Position numbers and translations under genes: made by a program. Positions 1 through 10,107 of a stretch of 12,486 bases of DNA are shown here, piece by piece (position 1 is the stretch's first letter; each line of letters begins with the position of its first letter). The notes below the pieces were generated by a model. The model saw only the letters and a program-made list of their open reading frames with translations, was not told the origin of the DNA and did no database searches. The DNA is from JAKVJE01 sp047722305 (lineage in GTDB: Bacteria > Actinomycetota > Actinomycetes > Actinomycetales > Microbacteriaceae), in the NCBI GenBank assembly GCA_047722305.1, contig JBDNYM010000056.1, positions 1 to 12,486 on the forward strand, in the 5' to 3' direction.

Positions 1-489
<489 letters not shown>

Positions 490-519
490 AGCATCTGAGG
501 CTCATTCGAGTCTCTAGAG

Positions 520-543
520 CTGAGCTGTTCCAAAGCAGCTCAG
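520..543 (+). other. spacer hairpin after 16S
   Basis: CTGAGCTG at 520-527 and CAGCTCAG at 536-543 are perfect complements around an 8-nt loop. The hairpin begins 35 nt after the 16S end, so it is probably an RNA structure in the spacer transcript. It has no T-tract, and 23S follows, so it is not a terminator. Confidence 0.5.
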
Positions 544-759
544 GTAAGCTCAAGGGTGGAACATCACATTGTCTCGTTGATCGGATTTCTTCTCAGTACT
601 GCCAGTGATGGCGTGGAACGGAAGGGTCTGGTTCGGCGGGAATGCACACTGTTGGGTCCTGGGGGATCCGGAGCAGTCGAGAGGTTGCTACTCTTCTCCA
701 GGGCCGAAAGGCCTACGGACCGTGATCGTCATGAGAGTGGCGAAGCGGTACCGACCGTA

Positions 760-770
760 TGTTGAGAACT
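760..770 (+). promoter_or_regulatory. boxA-like antitermination element
   Basis: TGTTGAGAACT resembles the actinobacterial rrn boxA core (TTGTTTGAGAACT type) and sits directly 5' of the pre-23S processing arm, where spacer boxA copies usually lie. Such elements load the Nus factors that keep RNA polymerase elongating through 23S. The assignment rests on resemblance and position only. Confidence 0.4.
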
Positions 771-774
771 ACAC

Positions 775-789
775 AGTGGACGCGAGCAT
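775..789 (+). other. 5' arm of pre-23S processing stem
   Basis: AGTGGACGCGAGCAT is complementary to 3985-3999 (ATGTTCGCGTCCACT): 15 consecutive pairs, one of them G-U. Flanking 23S on both sides, this is the expected geometry of the long RNase III-type processing stem that loops out the 23S precursor. Confidence 0.75.
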
Positions 790-791
790 CA

Positions 792-809
792 AACGATCGT
801 AAGATCGTT
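792..809 (+). other. GNRA-loop hairpin in the spacer
   Basis: AACGATC, loop GTAA, GATCGTT form a perfect 7-bp hairpin with a GNRA-type tetraloop, three nucleotides 3' of the processing arm. It lies inside the pre-23S leader that is removed during maturation. Its function is unknown. Confidence 0.5.
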
Positions 810-895
810 GGATAGTAGTCAATTTTCAATATTGACAACAACTGGTGAATCCGATTCTGCCTCTTTATGAGGCGATGACGATTCGCTACTTATGT

Positions 896-3971
<3,076 letters not shown>

Positions 3972-3984
3972 ATACTTTCCAAGT

Positions 3985-3999
3985 ATGTTCGCGTCCACT
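3985..3999 (+). other. 3' arm of pre-23S processing stem
   Basis: ATGTTCGCGTCCACT pairs with 775-789, 14 nt after the mature 23S 3' end. See the 5' arm for the pairing. Confidence 0.75.
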
Positions 4000-4004
4000 T
4001 TGTG

Positions 4005-4027
4005 GTTCCCGATTTACGGTCGGGAAC
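4005..4027 (+). other. hairpin in the 23S-5S spacer
   Basis: GTTCCCGA (4005-4012) and TCGGGAAC (4020-4027) form an 8-bp stem around a 7-nt loop. A second, smaller hairpin, CAGC-TTCGT-GCTG, follows at 4039-4051. Both lie between 23S and 5S and are probably precursor RNA structures. No T-tract follows, and 5S lies downstream, so termination here is unlikely. Confidence 0.5.
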
Positions 4028-4075
4028 ACCTGTTCTTTCAGCTTCGTGCTGGAGAGCGACCAAGAATCGAATAGT

Positions 4076-4194
4076 GTTTCGGCGGCCATAGCGTGAGGGA
4101 AACGCCCGGTCTCATTCCGAACCCGGAAGCTAAGCCTCACCGCGCCGATGGTACTGCAAGGGGGACCTTGTGGGAGAGTAGGGCACCGCCGGAC
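4076..4194 (+). rRNA. rrf: 5S ribosomal RNA
   Basis: This is a complete 5S of about 119 nt. It shows CGGCGGCCATAGCG near the 5' end, the conserved core CCGAACCCGGAAGCTAAGCC, GCGCCGATGGTACTGC and GGGAGAGTAGG. The terminal stem CGGCGG (4080-4085) pairs with CCGCCG (4186-4191). The ends are set from this helix and may vary by one to three nucleotides. Confidence 0.96.
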
Positions 4195-4203
4195 TTCATT
4201 TGC

Positions 4204-4235
4204 CAGAATGGCCACCAGAGATGGTGGCCATTCTG
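4204..4235 (+). terminator. rrn operon terminator hairpin
   Basis: CAGAATGGCCACCA and TGGTGGCCATTCTG form a perfect 14-bp stem closed by the tetraloop GAGA, 9 nt after 5S. Only CGTTAAGG follows, so there is no proper U-tract; actinobacterial terminators often lack one. The position makes it the likely end of the rRNA transcript. How completely it stops polymerase before the gene at 4277 is uncertain. Confidence 0.75.
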
Positions 4236-4264
4236 CGTTAAGGCGCGGTTTCGAGTCGTGAAAT

Positions 4265-4271
4265 GAAGGAG
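4265..4271 (+). promoter_or_regulatory. Shine-Dalgarno of the TPR-like gene
   Basis: GAAGGAG lies 5 nt before the ATG at 4277 and is complementary to the 16S tail present in this window (CTCCTTTC). It is a clear ribosome site and fixes the start of the first gene after the rRNA operon. Confidence 0.75.
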
Positions 4272-4276
4272 CCGAA

Positions 4277-5419
4277 ATGGCAGAGCACGGATCGCAGCGC
4301 GATCACCAGCGTGATCATCAGTACCGGGGCCGGGATCAGCATCGAGATCATGCTGCTCGCCCCGGGCGTCCCTCCGAGCGTTCGGAGCGGCGGCGGGCGC
4401 AGGGCGACGAGCCGCCCCTGCCCGACGAGATCGCTCCGGAGGACCTCGACTTCCGCGCGCGCGTTGAGCTGAAATCGCTCTCGAAGGAGAATGCAGATCT
4501 GGTGGCCCGACACCTCGCCATGGTGTCGATCTTGGCCGACGACGACCCCGAGCTCGCACACCGGCATGCGATGGCGGCGGCGGCGCACGCCGGGCGGCTC
4601 GGCATCGTCCGGGAGACCTCCGGGCTCACCGCCTACCGCCTCGGGGACTATGCGCTCGCCCTGCGCGAGCTGCGCACCTACCGCCGGATCACCGGCTCCG
4701 ACGAGCACGCGGCGATCATGGCTGACTGCGAACGCGGCCTCGGCCGCAGCCAGCAGGCCCTCGAATTCGGTGAGTCCGTGGACCGGAGCACCCTCACGAA
4801 GCCGGCGCGGGTCGAACTCGCGATCGTGATGTGCGGTGCCCGCCGTGACCTGGACGACCTGCCAGGGGCCCGCCGTGAGCTGGAGATCCCCGAACTCGAG
4901 AAAGACCGGGCGTTCTCGTACTCGGCCCGGCTCTTCGAGGCCTACGCCGACGTGCTGCATGAGCTCGGCGACCCGGAGGCGGACGCCTGGCAGCGTCGCT
5001 CCCAGCGGGCTGCGCAGGCGTGGGCCAAGCACATCGCGGGGGGCAGCGCCAAGAAGGGCGGCGACGGCGATACCGTGGTCGACCTCGGCGCGCTGATCGA
5101 AGACGCGGGGGAGAAGCCATCTCGGGAGAGCCATCCATCATCACGCCGACCGGCTCGGGACGATCGCCATGGACACAACGAGCGCGGCGGCCGCGGCGGG
5201 CATGCCGGGCGCGATGGACAGGGACATGGCGACCGATCGCAGCATCGCTCACACGACGAGCACCATGGGCACGGGCCTGACGAGCACCGCAGGAATGCCA
5301 GCCACGGTCGCGACGAGCACCGTGGCAACGGCGGGTACGGGCGCGGTGGGCGTGACGACCATCGCGGACATGGCCGGGGCGGGAGCTCCCCTCGGGGCGG
5401 AAAGAACCCATCCCGATGA
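4277..5419 (+). CDS. TPR-like protein with His/Arg/Gly-rich tail (Rv1691-type)
   Basis: The protein has 380 aa and no assigned enzymatic function. Residues ~51-280 are a helical, alanine/leucine-rich core with TPR-like phrases such as YRLGDYALALRELRTYRRI (120-138), plus the motifs RDLDDLPGARREL and YADVLHELGD. TPR folds usually mediate protein-protein contacts. The first 50 residues and the last 100 (281-380) are charged, low-complexity and probably disordered. The tail carries 15 histidines and in-frame DEH repeats at 327, 335 and 346, then DDH at 360. I see no signal peptide or membrane segment, so it is probably cytoplasmic. Its place directly before the HAD phosphatase, the small ORF and tlyA matches M. 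tuberculosis Rv1691. Its stop overlaps the next start by 4 nt. A good Shine-Dalgarno supports the ATG at 4277. The core-family assignment rests largely on gene order; the tail could bind metal or nucleic acid, but this is inference. Confidence 0.88.
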   Translation: MAEHGSQRDHQRDHQYRGRDQHRDHAARPGRPSERSERRRAQGDEPPLPDEIAPEDLDFRARVELKSLSKENADLVARHLAMVSILADDDPELAHRHAMAAAAHAGRLGIVRETSGLTAYRLGDYALALRELRTYRRITGSDEHAAIMADCERGLGRSQQALEFGESVDRSTLTKPARVELAIVMCGARRDLDDLPGARRELEIPELEKDRAFSYSARLFEAYADVLHELGDPEADAWQRRSQRAAQAWAKHIAGGSAKKGGDGDTVVDLGALIEDAGEKPSRESHPSSRRPARDDRHGHNERGGRGGHAGRDGQGHGDRSQHRSHDEHHGHGPDEHRRNASHGRDEHRGNGGYGRGGRDDHRGHGRGGSSPRGGKNPSR

Positions 5420-6411
5420 CCACGCCCCGGCTCATCGACACCGCCGAAGCGCTCTACTGCGACCTCGACGGCGTCGTCTACCTCGGAGCCGAACCGGTGT
5501 GCGACGCCGTGGAGGCGCTCACCCGCGCCGCCGAGCGGGGCACCCGGGTCGCGTATCTGACGAACAATGCTTCGCGCACACCGGACGAGGTGGCGGGGCA
5601 GCTGCGCGGCCTTGGCCTGCACTCGGCCCAGGCGGACGACGTGGTGACGAGCGCACAGGCCTGCCCGGCACTGCTGCAGGAAGCGGGCATCCCCGCCGGG
5701 GCGGCGGTGCTCGTCGTGGGCGGTCTCGGCCTGCGGCAGGCCGTCGCCGGAGCCGGCTACCGGATCGTGGCCAGCAGCGGTGAGCATCCGGCTGCCGTGG
5801 TGCAGGGATTCGCCCCCGAGGTGGGGTGGCGCGAGTTGGCGGAGGCCTCTTTCGCGATCCAGGCCGGTGCCGTCTGGATCGGCAGCAACGACGACCGGAC
5901 CATCCCCCGCGAACGCGGCCTGGCGCCAGGCAACGGCACCCTCATCGCGGCGGTGGCGGCCGCGACTGGCAGCACCCCGGTGCTCGCCGGCAAACCGCAC
6001 GCGCCCATCTACCGCACCGCCGCCGAGCGCTTCGGCGTGCATCGGGCGCTCGCCATCGGCGATCGGCTCGACACCGACATCGAGGGCGCCAACCGGGCGG
6101 GTGTCGCCAGCGCCCTCGTCCTCACCGGCACTGATCGGGAAGCCCCGCTGTTCGCGGCGGAGCCCGCTCGGCGTCCGCGGTATGTGCTGGACACGCTGGC
6201 AGACCTGTTCGCGCCGGTGCAGAACCCCGAGGTCGACGGCAGCCGCGCCAGCTGCGGCGAAGCCCAGGTCGAACTCGACGGCGGGCGGCTGCGGGTGCGG
6301 CGGCCCGGTCGTCACGCCGATCGGCTGCTGGCTGCGGCGGCGCTGATCTGGGCGAGCGGCGTTGACCACCGGCAGCTGCGGCTGGATGCCGACCTGGGCG
6401 CGGGCTTCTAG
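5416..6411 (+). CDS. HAD-superfamily IIA phosphatase, glycerol-3-phosphate phosphatase-like
   Basis: The protein has 331 aa, a cytoplasmic sugar/polyol-phosphate phosphatase of the NagD/p-nitrophenylphosphatase group. Motif I is YCDLDGVVYLG, with nucleophile D16 and acid/base D18. Motif II is LTNNAS (T49). The C2 cap occupies roughly residues 75-185. Motif III is AGKPH (K193), and motif IV is GDRLDTDIEGA (D216, D219, D221), which binds Mg2+. The ~80 residues after the core form the extra C-terminal domain also present in the mycobacterial orthologue. Rv1692, at the same place in M. tuberculosis, is a D,L-glycerol-3-phosphate phosphatase acting in polar-lipid recycling, so this substrate is the best guess but unproven. 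The start overlaps the upstream stop as ATGA, with only a weak purine stretch before it, which suggests translational coupling. Confidence 0.93.
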   Translation: MTTPRLIDTAEALYCDLDGVVYLGAEPVCDAVEALTRAAERGTRVAYLTNNASRTPDEVAGQLRGLGLHSAQADDVVTSAQACPALLQEAGIPAGAAVLVVGGLGLRQAVAGAGYRIVASSGEHPAAVVQGFAPEVGWRELAEASFAIQAGAVWIGSNDDRTIPRERGLAPGNGTLIAAVAAATGSTPVLAGKPHAPIYRTAAERFGVHRALAIGDRLDTDIEGANRAGVASALVLTGTDREAPLFAAEPARRPRYVLDTLADLFAPVQNPEVDGSRASCGEAQVELDGGRLRVRRPGRHADRLLAAAALIWASGVDHRQLRLDADLGAGF

Positions 6412-6414
6412 ACT
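6409..6414 (+). promoter_or_regulatory. possible -10 of a leaderless promoter
   Basis: TAGACT fits the actinobacterial -10 pattern TANNNT and ends 6 nt before the ATG at 6421, the spacing expected if transcription starts at the start codon. It overlaps the stop codon of the phosphatase gene. I see no -35 element. The lack of a Shine-Dalgarno for the 6421 ORF supports the idea, but one six-base match is weak evidence. Confidence 0.3.
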
Positions 6415-6420
6415 GGCCGT

Positions 6421-6606
6421 ATGATGACCACCTCCAGCTCGGGCACCGCCCCTGGCGCCGTCTCCGGCGCGTCGTTGATCGAGTCATCTCTCAGCCGCAT
6501 CGAGCAGCTGCCGATCGAGCAGCGTGCCGTCGATTACGACCGGCTGCTCGTCGAACTTTCGCACCGGCTGCAGGATGTCCGCGGTCAGCAGCCGCTGGGG
6601 CGCTGA
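6421..6606 (+). CDS. conserved small protein (Rv1693-type), 61 aa
   Basis: This short ORF sits between the HAD phosphatase and tlyA, exactly where M. tuberculosis has the small gene Rv1693. A flexible Ser/Thr/Gly/Ala-rich start of about 18 residues is followed by an amphipathic, probably helical region (IEQLPIEQRAVDYDRLLVEL and onward, ~27-53) with leucines and acidic residues, then a short tail. There is no transmembrane segment, Cys pair or signal peptide. The start is an ATGATG pair; the first codon is taken here. No Shine-Dalgarno is visible, and a TAGACT -10 lies 6 nt upstream. It ends one nucleotide before the tlyA ATG, so it may couple tlyA translation. Function is unknown; a small helical adaptor is only a guess. 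Confidence 0.72.
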   Translation: MMTTSSSGTAPGAVSGASLIESSLSRIEQLPIEQRAVDYDRLLVELSHRLQDVRGQQPLGR

Positions 6607-6607
6607 C

Positions 6608-7435
6608 ATGACGACGTCGAGAATCGAGCATCAGACCCAGACCCAGCGTCTGGACCAGGCTCTGGTCGCGCGTGGGCTGGCCCGTTCGCGCACCCGTGCC
6701 CAGGAGCTGGTGGCGTCCGGCCGGGTCCGGGTCAACGGGAGTGCCGTGACCAGAGCCGCCGCCCCCGTCCACGAGCACGACCGGCTGGCGGTGGATCAGC
6801 CGCAGGACGAGTGGGTCGGCCGGGGCGCCGGCAAGCTGCTCGCGGCGCTCGATGCCTTCCCCGTCTCGGTGGCGGGTCGGTGGGCGCTGGATGCGGGCGC
6901 CTCGACCGGCGGCTTCACCCAGGTGCTGCTCCGGGCCGGCGTGGCCCATGTCGACGCGGTCGATGTGGGCCACGGACAGCTGGATGCCCAGCTGCGGGCC
7001 GACCCGCGGGTCAACTGCGTCGAGGGAGTCAATCTGCGCGACTTCACGCTCGACGACCTCGGCCGCTCGACGGGTCTGCGGCCGGATCTGGTGGTCGGCG
7101 ACCTGTCGTTCATCTCACTGGAGCTGGTCGTCCCAGCACTGGTGGAGGAGCTGCATCCGGCCGATATGATCCTGCTCATCAAACCCCAGTTCGAGGTCGG
7201 CCGCGACCGGCTGGGCGCCGGGGGAGTGGTTACCGACCCGGATCTGCAGCGCCAGGCCATCCGCGCCGTGCTGTCCCGGGCTCGCGCCTGCGGTTACGCG
7301 GTGGAGGGGCTCATCCCCTCGCCGGTGGTCGGCACCCACGGCAACCAGGAGTTCCTGGTCTGGCTGCGGCCGGGGCGGTCCGAGCTCGAGCGGGTGCTCT
7401 TCCTCGTCGACAGCGTGGTGAGGGGGCGGGGATGA
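6608..7435 (+). CDS. tlyA: TlyA family rRNA (cytidine-2'-O)-methyltransferase
   Basis: The protein has 275 aa (M. tuberculosis TlyA has 268). An S4 RNA-binding domain (~14-65, RLDQALVARGLARSR) is joined by a short linker (WV at 69-70) to a Rossmann-fold methyltransferase. The SAM loop is GASTGGFT (97-104). The K-D-K-E tetrad of 2'-O-methyltransferases reads K76 (GRGAGKL), D165 (GDLSFISL), K192 (IKPQFE) and E248 (NQEFLV), so the enzyme should be active. Characterised family members modify 16S C1409 and/or 23S C1920, and loss in mycobacteria gives capreomycin/viomycin resistance. This organism's 16S has A at 1409. The ATG at 6608, one nucleotide after the previous stop, gives the usual N-terminus; the longer frame from 6524 would overlap the small ORF and adds no family-like sequence. 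It was historically called haemolysin A. Confidence 0.96.
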   Translation: MTTSRIEHQTQTQRLDQALVARGLARSRTRAQELVASGRVRVNGSAVTRAAAPVHEHDRLAVDQPQDEWVGRGAGKLLAALDAFPVSVAGRWALDAGASTGGFTQVLLRAGVAHVDAVDVGHGQLDAQLRADPRVNCVEGVNLRDFTLDDLGRSTGLRPDLVVGDLSFISLELVVPALVEELHPADMILLIKPQFEVGRDRLGAGGVVTDPDLQRQAIRAVLSRARACGYAVEGLIPSPVVGTHGNQEFLVWLRPGRSELERVLFLVDSVVRGRG

Positions 7436-8355
7436 GCCTGCGGCGCATCCTGCTGGTGATCCATCCCCGCAGCGAGGTGGCGGAGCACGCCACCCGTGTC
7501 ACCTGCGGCCTGCTGCAGGAGGCCGGGGTGCAGCCGGTGTTCGTGGAGGAGGGGCTCGATCATCTGCGCGACTCCGGATTCGTGCCGGAGGGCGCCGGGG
7601 TGCTCGGCATCGACTGCACGCTCGAAGACCTCGAACTCGTCATGGTGCTGGGCGGCGACGGGACGATTCTGAACGCGGCCGAGATCGTCCGTCCCCGATC
7701 GGTGCCGATCCTGGGCGTCAATCTGGGGCACGTCGGCTTTCTGGCGGAGGCGGAGCGCGATGACCTGCTGCTCACCGTGCAGCGGGTGGTGGCCGGCGAA
7801 TACACGGTCGAGGAGCGACTGGCTCTCGAGATCGAGATCAGCCACGGCGGGCGGGTGGTTGGCCAGGACTGGGCGCTCAACGACGCCACCGTCGAGAAGT
7901 CGCGCGGCGACAAGATGATCAACGTGGTCTGTGCCATCGGCGGGACGGCGCTCAGCCGCTACGCGTGCGACGGCATCGTCATGTCGACGCCCACCGGGTC
8001 CACCGCCTACAACTTCTCCGCCGGCGGACCGGTGGTCTGGCCCGACGTCGAGGCCCTGCTCTTCGTGCCGCTCAACGCGCACGCGCTGTTCTCCCGGCCC
8101 CTGGTGATCTCGCCGGACAGCGACATCGCCATCCAAGTGTCCGCCGACTCCGAGGGGGCCGACGTCTGGTGCGACGGGCGACGGCTCACGCACGTGCCCG
8201 CCGGCGCCCGGATCGTCGGGCGGCGGTCGCGGCGGCCGGTGCGGCTGGCGCGGCTCAACCAGGCCACCTTCGTCAGCCGGCTTGTGCACAAGTTCGACCT
8301 CCCCACCAACGGGTGGCGCGACCACGACGCCGGCGCCAACCCCACCTCTTCATGA
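7432..8355 (+). CDS. nadK: NAD kinase
   Basis: This 307-aa enzyme is the ATP/polyphosphate-dependent NAD kinase that makes NADP in the cytoplasm. The GGDGT motif is at 74-78, with D76 as the catalytic/metal aspartate. VNLGHVGFLAE is at 96-106 and the ND pair of the NE/ND motif at 150-151. The glycine-rich region MSTPTGSTAYNFSAGGP (184-200) and the all-beta C-terminal domain follow. The length is normal for actinobacterial NadK (M. tuberculosis PpnK, same position). The start is fixed by a purine-rich AGGGGG 5 nt upstream (7421-7426) and by the ATGA overlap with tlyA. The frame stays open far upstream, but that part translates as Arg/Gly-rich shadow of tlyA and is excluded. Confidence 0.97.
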   Translation: MSLRRILLVIHPRSEVAEHATRVTCGLLQEAGVQPVFVEEGLDHLRDSGFVPEGAGVLGIDCTLEDLELVMVLGGDGTILNAAEIVRPRSVPILGVNLGHVGFLAEAERDDLLLTVQRVVAGEYTVEERLALEIEISHGGRVVGQDWALNDATVEKSRGDKMINVVCAIGGTALSRYACDGIVMSTPTGSTAYNFSAGGPVVWPDVEALLFVPLNAHALFSRPLVISPDSDIAIQVSADSEGADVWCDGRRLTHVPAGARIVGRRSRRPVRLARLNQATFVSRLVHKFDLPTNGWRDHDAGANPTSS

Positions 8356-8368
8356 AATGAATGCCGCG

Positions 8369-10093
8369 ATGATCGAAGAAGTCGATCTGGACCGCTTCGG
8401 CGTGGTGCGTTCGGCGGTGATGCCGCTGCGCGCCGGGTTCACCGCGGTGACCGGCGAGACCGGTGCCGGCAAGACCATGGTGGTGACGGCCCTGCAGCTG
8501 CTGGCCGGTGGCCGCGCCGGGGCGGAGCGGGTGCGTTCCGGCACCGGTCAGGCCCGCGTCGAGGCACGGGCCGTGGTCGATAGCGCGGGGACGATCGCGC
8601 AGCGGGTGCATGATGCCGGCGGGGACCTCGACCCGATCGACGATCGGCGCAGCGAGCTCATCCTGGCCCGGGCAGTGGCCGCGAACGGGCGCTCGCGGGC
8701 GTGGGTCGGGGGCGCGGCTGTCCCGGTACACGTCCTGGCCGCGATCGGGGCGGAGCTCATCACCGTCCACGGGCAGTCGGATCAGCTGCAGCTGCGCTCG
8801 GCGGCCGCCCAGCGCGACGCCCTGGACGACTTCGCCGGCGACCCCGCCGCCCAAGCTCGGGCCGCGTGCCGCGAGGCCCACGGGACCTGGCGCGCGGCCG
8901 CCGACCGGGCCGTCGCCCTGCGCGCGGCCGCTGGGGATCGGGAGCGGCTGCTGGATGAGCTCCGCACCGAACTCGACCGCATCGACCGCGTCGATCCGCA
9001 GCCGGACGAGTACGAGCGCACGCAGCAGACCGTGGCCGTCCTGCAGCACCAGGAGGAGATCGCCGCCGCGCTGGCCACCGCGCACACGCTGCTGGCCGGC
9101 GACGAGACCGTGGCCGGGGGAGCCGGCATCCGCGATCGCCTGGAGGAGGCGCGCGGCAGCCTCGACCGGGTGCGGGCCTTCGACGACCGCCTGGCTGCGC
9201 TCGCCGACCAGCTCGCCGACATCGGTTTCCGCCTGGAGGATGCCGTGACCGGTGTCGCCGAGGTCCGCAGCGCCCAGGAGAGCGCCGGACCCGAGGCTCT
9301 GGAGGCGGCTGCCGATCGGCTGGCCGCGCTGCAGGGCCTGGTGCGCGCCTACGGCGACCTGCCGGCTGCCATCGCCCGGGGCGAGGAGCTGCGCCGCCGC
9401 ATCGAGGACGTGGACGCCGGCGACGACCGCATCGCGCAGGCCGAGGCAGACGCGGCTGCCGCCCGGGAGCGCCTGGAGGCCGTCGCCGCCGTGCTGACCC
9501 GCATCCGCGCCGCGGCGGCCGGCCGCCTCGAACAGGCCGTCGAATACGAGCTGCACGCGCTGGCGATGCCGCGCTCCCGCTTCCGGGTGCGGCGCACCGC
9601 TGCCGAACCCGGGCCGGCGGGCGCCGACGTCATCGAGTTTCTCCTGCAGGCGAATCCGGGCGTCCCGGCCGCGCCCATCGCGAAGGCGGCGTCCGGCGGC
9701 GAGCTGTCCCGCATCATGCTGGCGCTGGAGGTGAATCTCGCCCGCGCCGGGCAGACGGCCTGCCTGGTCTTCGACGAGGTGGACGCCGGGGTCGGCGGCG
9801 AGGTCGCCCTGGAGATCGGCCGGCGGCTGCAGCGGCTGTCCGAGCAGGTGCAGGTGGTGGCGGTGACCCACCTGGCGCAGGTGGCGGCGTTCGCCGACCA
9901 GCAGATCAACGTGGTGAAGCGCTCGGACGGCGAGGTCACCTCCAGCGAGGTGACGCCGCTGGCGGGCGAGGCGCGCGTGCAGGAGATCGCCCGCATGCTG
10001 TCCGGTCTCGCCGACTCGGACACCGGGCTGGCACACGCCCGCGAACTGCTCGACACCGCCGCGCGGGCCGGTGGGCCGCCGGCGGAAGTCTGA
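8369..10093 (+). CDS. recN: DNA repair ATPase RecN
   Basis: This 574-aa SMC-like ATPase acts early in double-strand-break repair by holding or organising DNA ends for RecA. Walker A is GETGAGKT (29-36). The RecN-typical HGQSDQL is at 134-140. A coiled-coil section rich in Ala/Arg/Glu spans ~160-385, the ABC signature SGGELSR is at 442-448, Walker B LVFDEVD at 466-472, and the H-loop histidine is H501 (VTHLAQVA). All parts are present and the length is usual. I chose the ATG at 8369 because family members begin MIEE; an in-frame ATG at 8357 would add four residues. Neither has a convincing Shine-Dalgarno, so coupling to nadK, which stops at 8355, is likely. SOS control is common for recN, but I see no LexA box next to the start. 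Confidence 0.95.
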   Translation: MIEEVDLDRFGVVRSAVMPLRAGFTAVTGETGAGKTMVVTALQLLAGGRAGAERVRSGTGQARVEARAVVDSAGTIAQRVHDAGGDLDPIDDRRSELILARAVAANGRSRAWVGGAAVPVHVLAAIGAELITVHGQSDQLQLRSAAAQRDALDDFAGDPAAQARAACREAHGTWRAAADRAVALRAAAGDRERLLDELRTELDRIDRVDPQPDEYERTQQTVAVLQHQEEIAAALATAHTLLAGDETVAGGAGIRDRLEEARGSLDRVRAFDDRLAALADQLADIGFRLEDAVTGVAEVRSAQESAGPEALEAAADRLAALQGLVRAYGDLPAAIARGEELRRRIEDVDAGDDRIAQAEADAAAARERLEAVAAVLTRIRAAAAGRLEQAVEYELHALAMPRSRFRVRRTAAEPGPAGADVIEFLLQANPGVPAAPIAKAASGGELSRIMLALEVNLARAGQTACLVFDEVDAGVGGEVALEIGRRLQRLSEQVQVVAVTHLAQVAAFADQQINVVKRSDGEVTSSEVTPLAGEARVQEIARMLSGLADSDTGLAHARELLDTAARAGGPPAEV

Positions 10094-10099
10094 TAGGAT
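10091..10099 (+). promoter_or_regulatory. extended -10 promoter in front of pyrG, probably leaderless
   Basis: TGATAGGAT is an extended -10 (TGN plus TAGGAT). It begins in the recN stop codon and ends 8 nt before the pyrG GTG at 10108. A start of transcription 7-9 nt downstream would fall on or just before the GTG and give a leaderless or nearly leaderless mRNA. No -35 is evident. A weak GAGG (10101-10104) is too close to the GTG to be a good ribosome site. Confidence 0.45.
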
Positions 10100-10107
10100 C
10101 GAGGCCC

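Noticed and set aside
5255..5321. repeat of GACGAGCACC as a possible CRISPR or mobile-element signal
   Set aside because: The copies are in frame, unevenly spaced by 24 and 33 nt, and encode DEH in a low-complexity tail, so they are coding repeats.
4942..6369. 475-aa open frame on the minus strand
   Set aside because: It lies opposite the TPR-like and HAD genes. Its translation is Arg/Pro/Gly-rich with no family motif. It is open only because GC-rich third positions remove stop codons.
6524..6607. earlier start for tlyA
   Set aside because: It would overlap the small gene by 83 nt and add 28 residues (MPSITTGCSS...) with no match to TlyA N-termini known to me.
6811..7431. upstream extension of the NAD kinase frame
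   Set aside because: It is the out-of-frame reading of tlyA. The ATG at 7432 has a ribosome site, and family members begin there.
6608..7435. TlyA as a haemolysin or toxin
   Set aside because: The name is historical. The S4 domain plus K-D-K-E methyltransferase tetrad indicates rRNA methylation, and no secretion signal is present.
8273..10036. 587-aa open frame on the minus strand opposite recN
   Set aside because: The + strand carries all RecN motifs. The antisense product is compositionally biased and has no recognisable domain or ribosome site.
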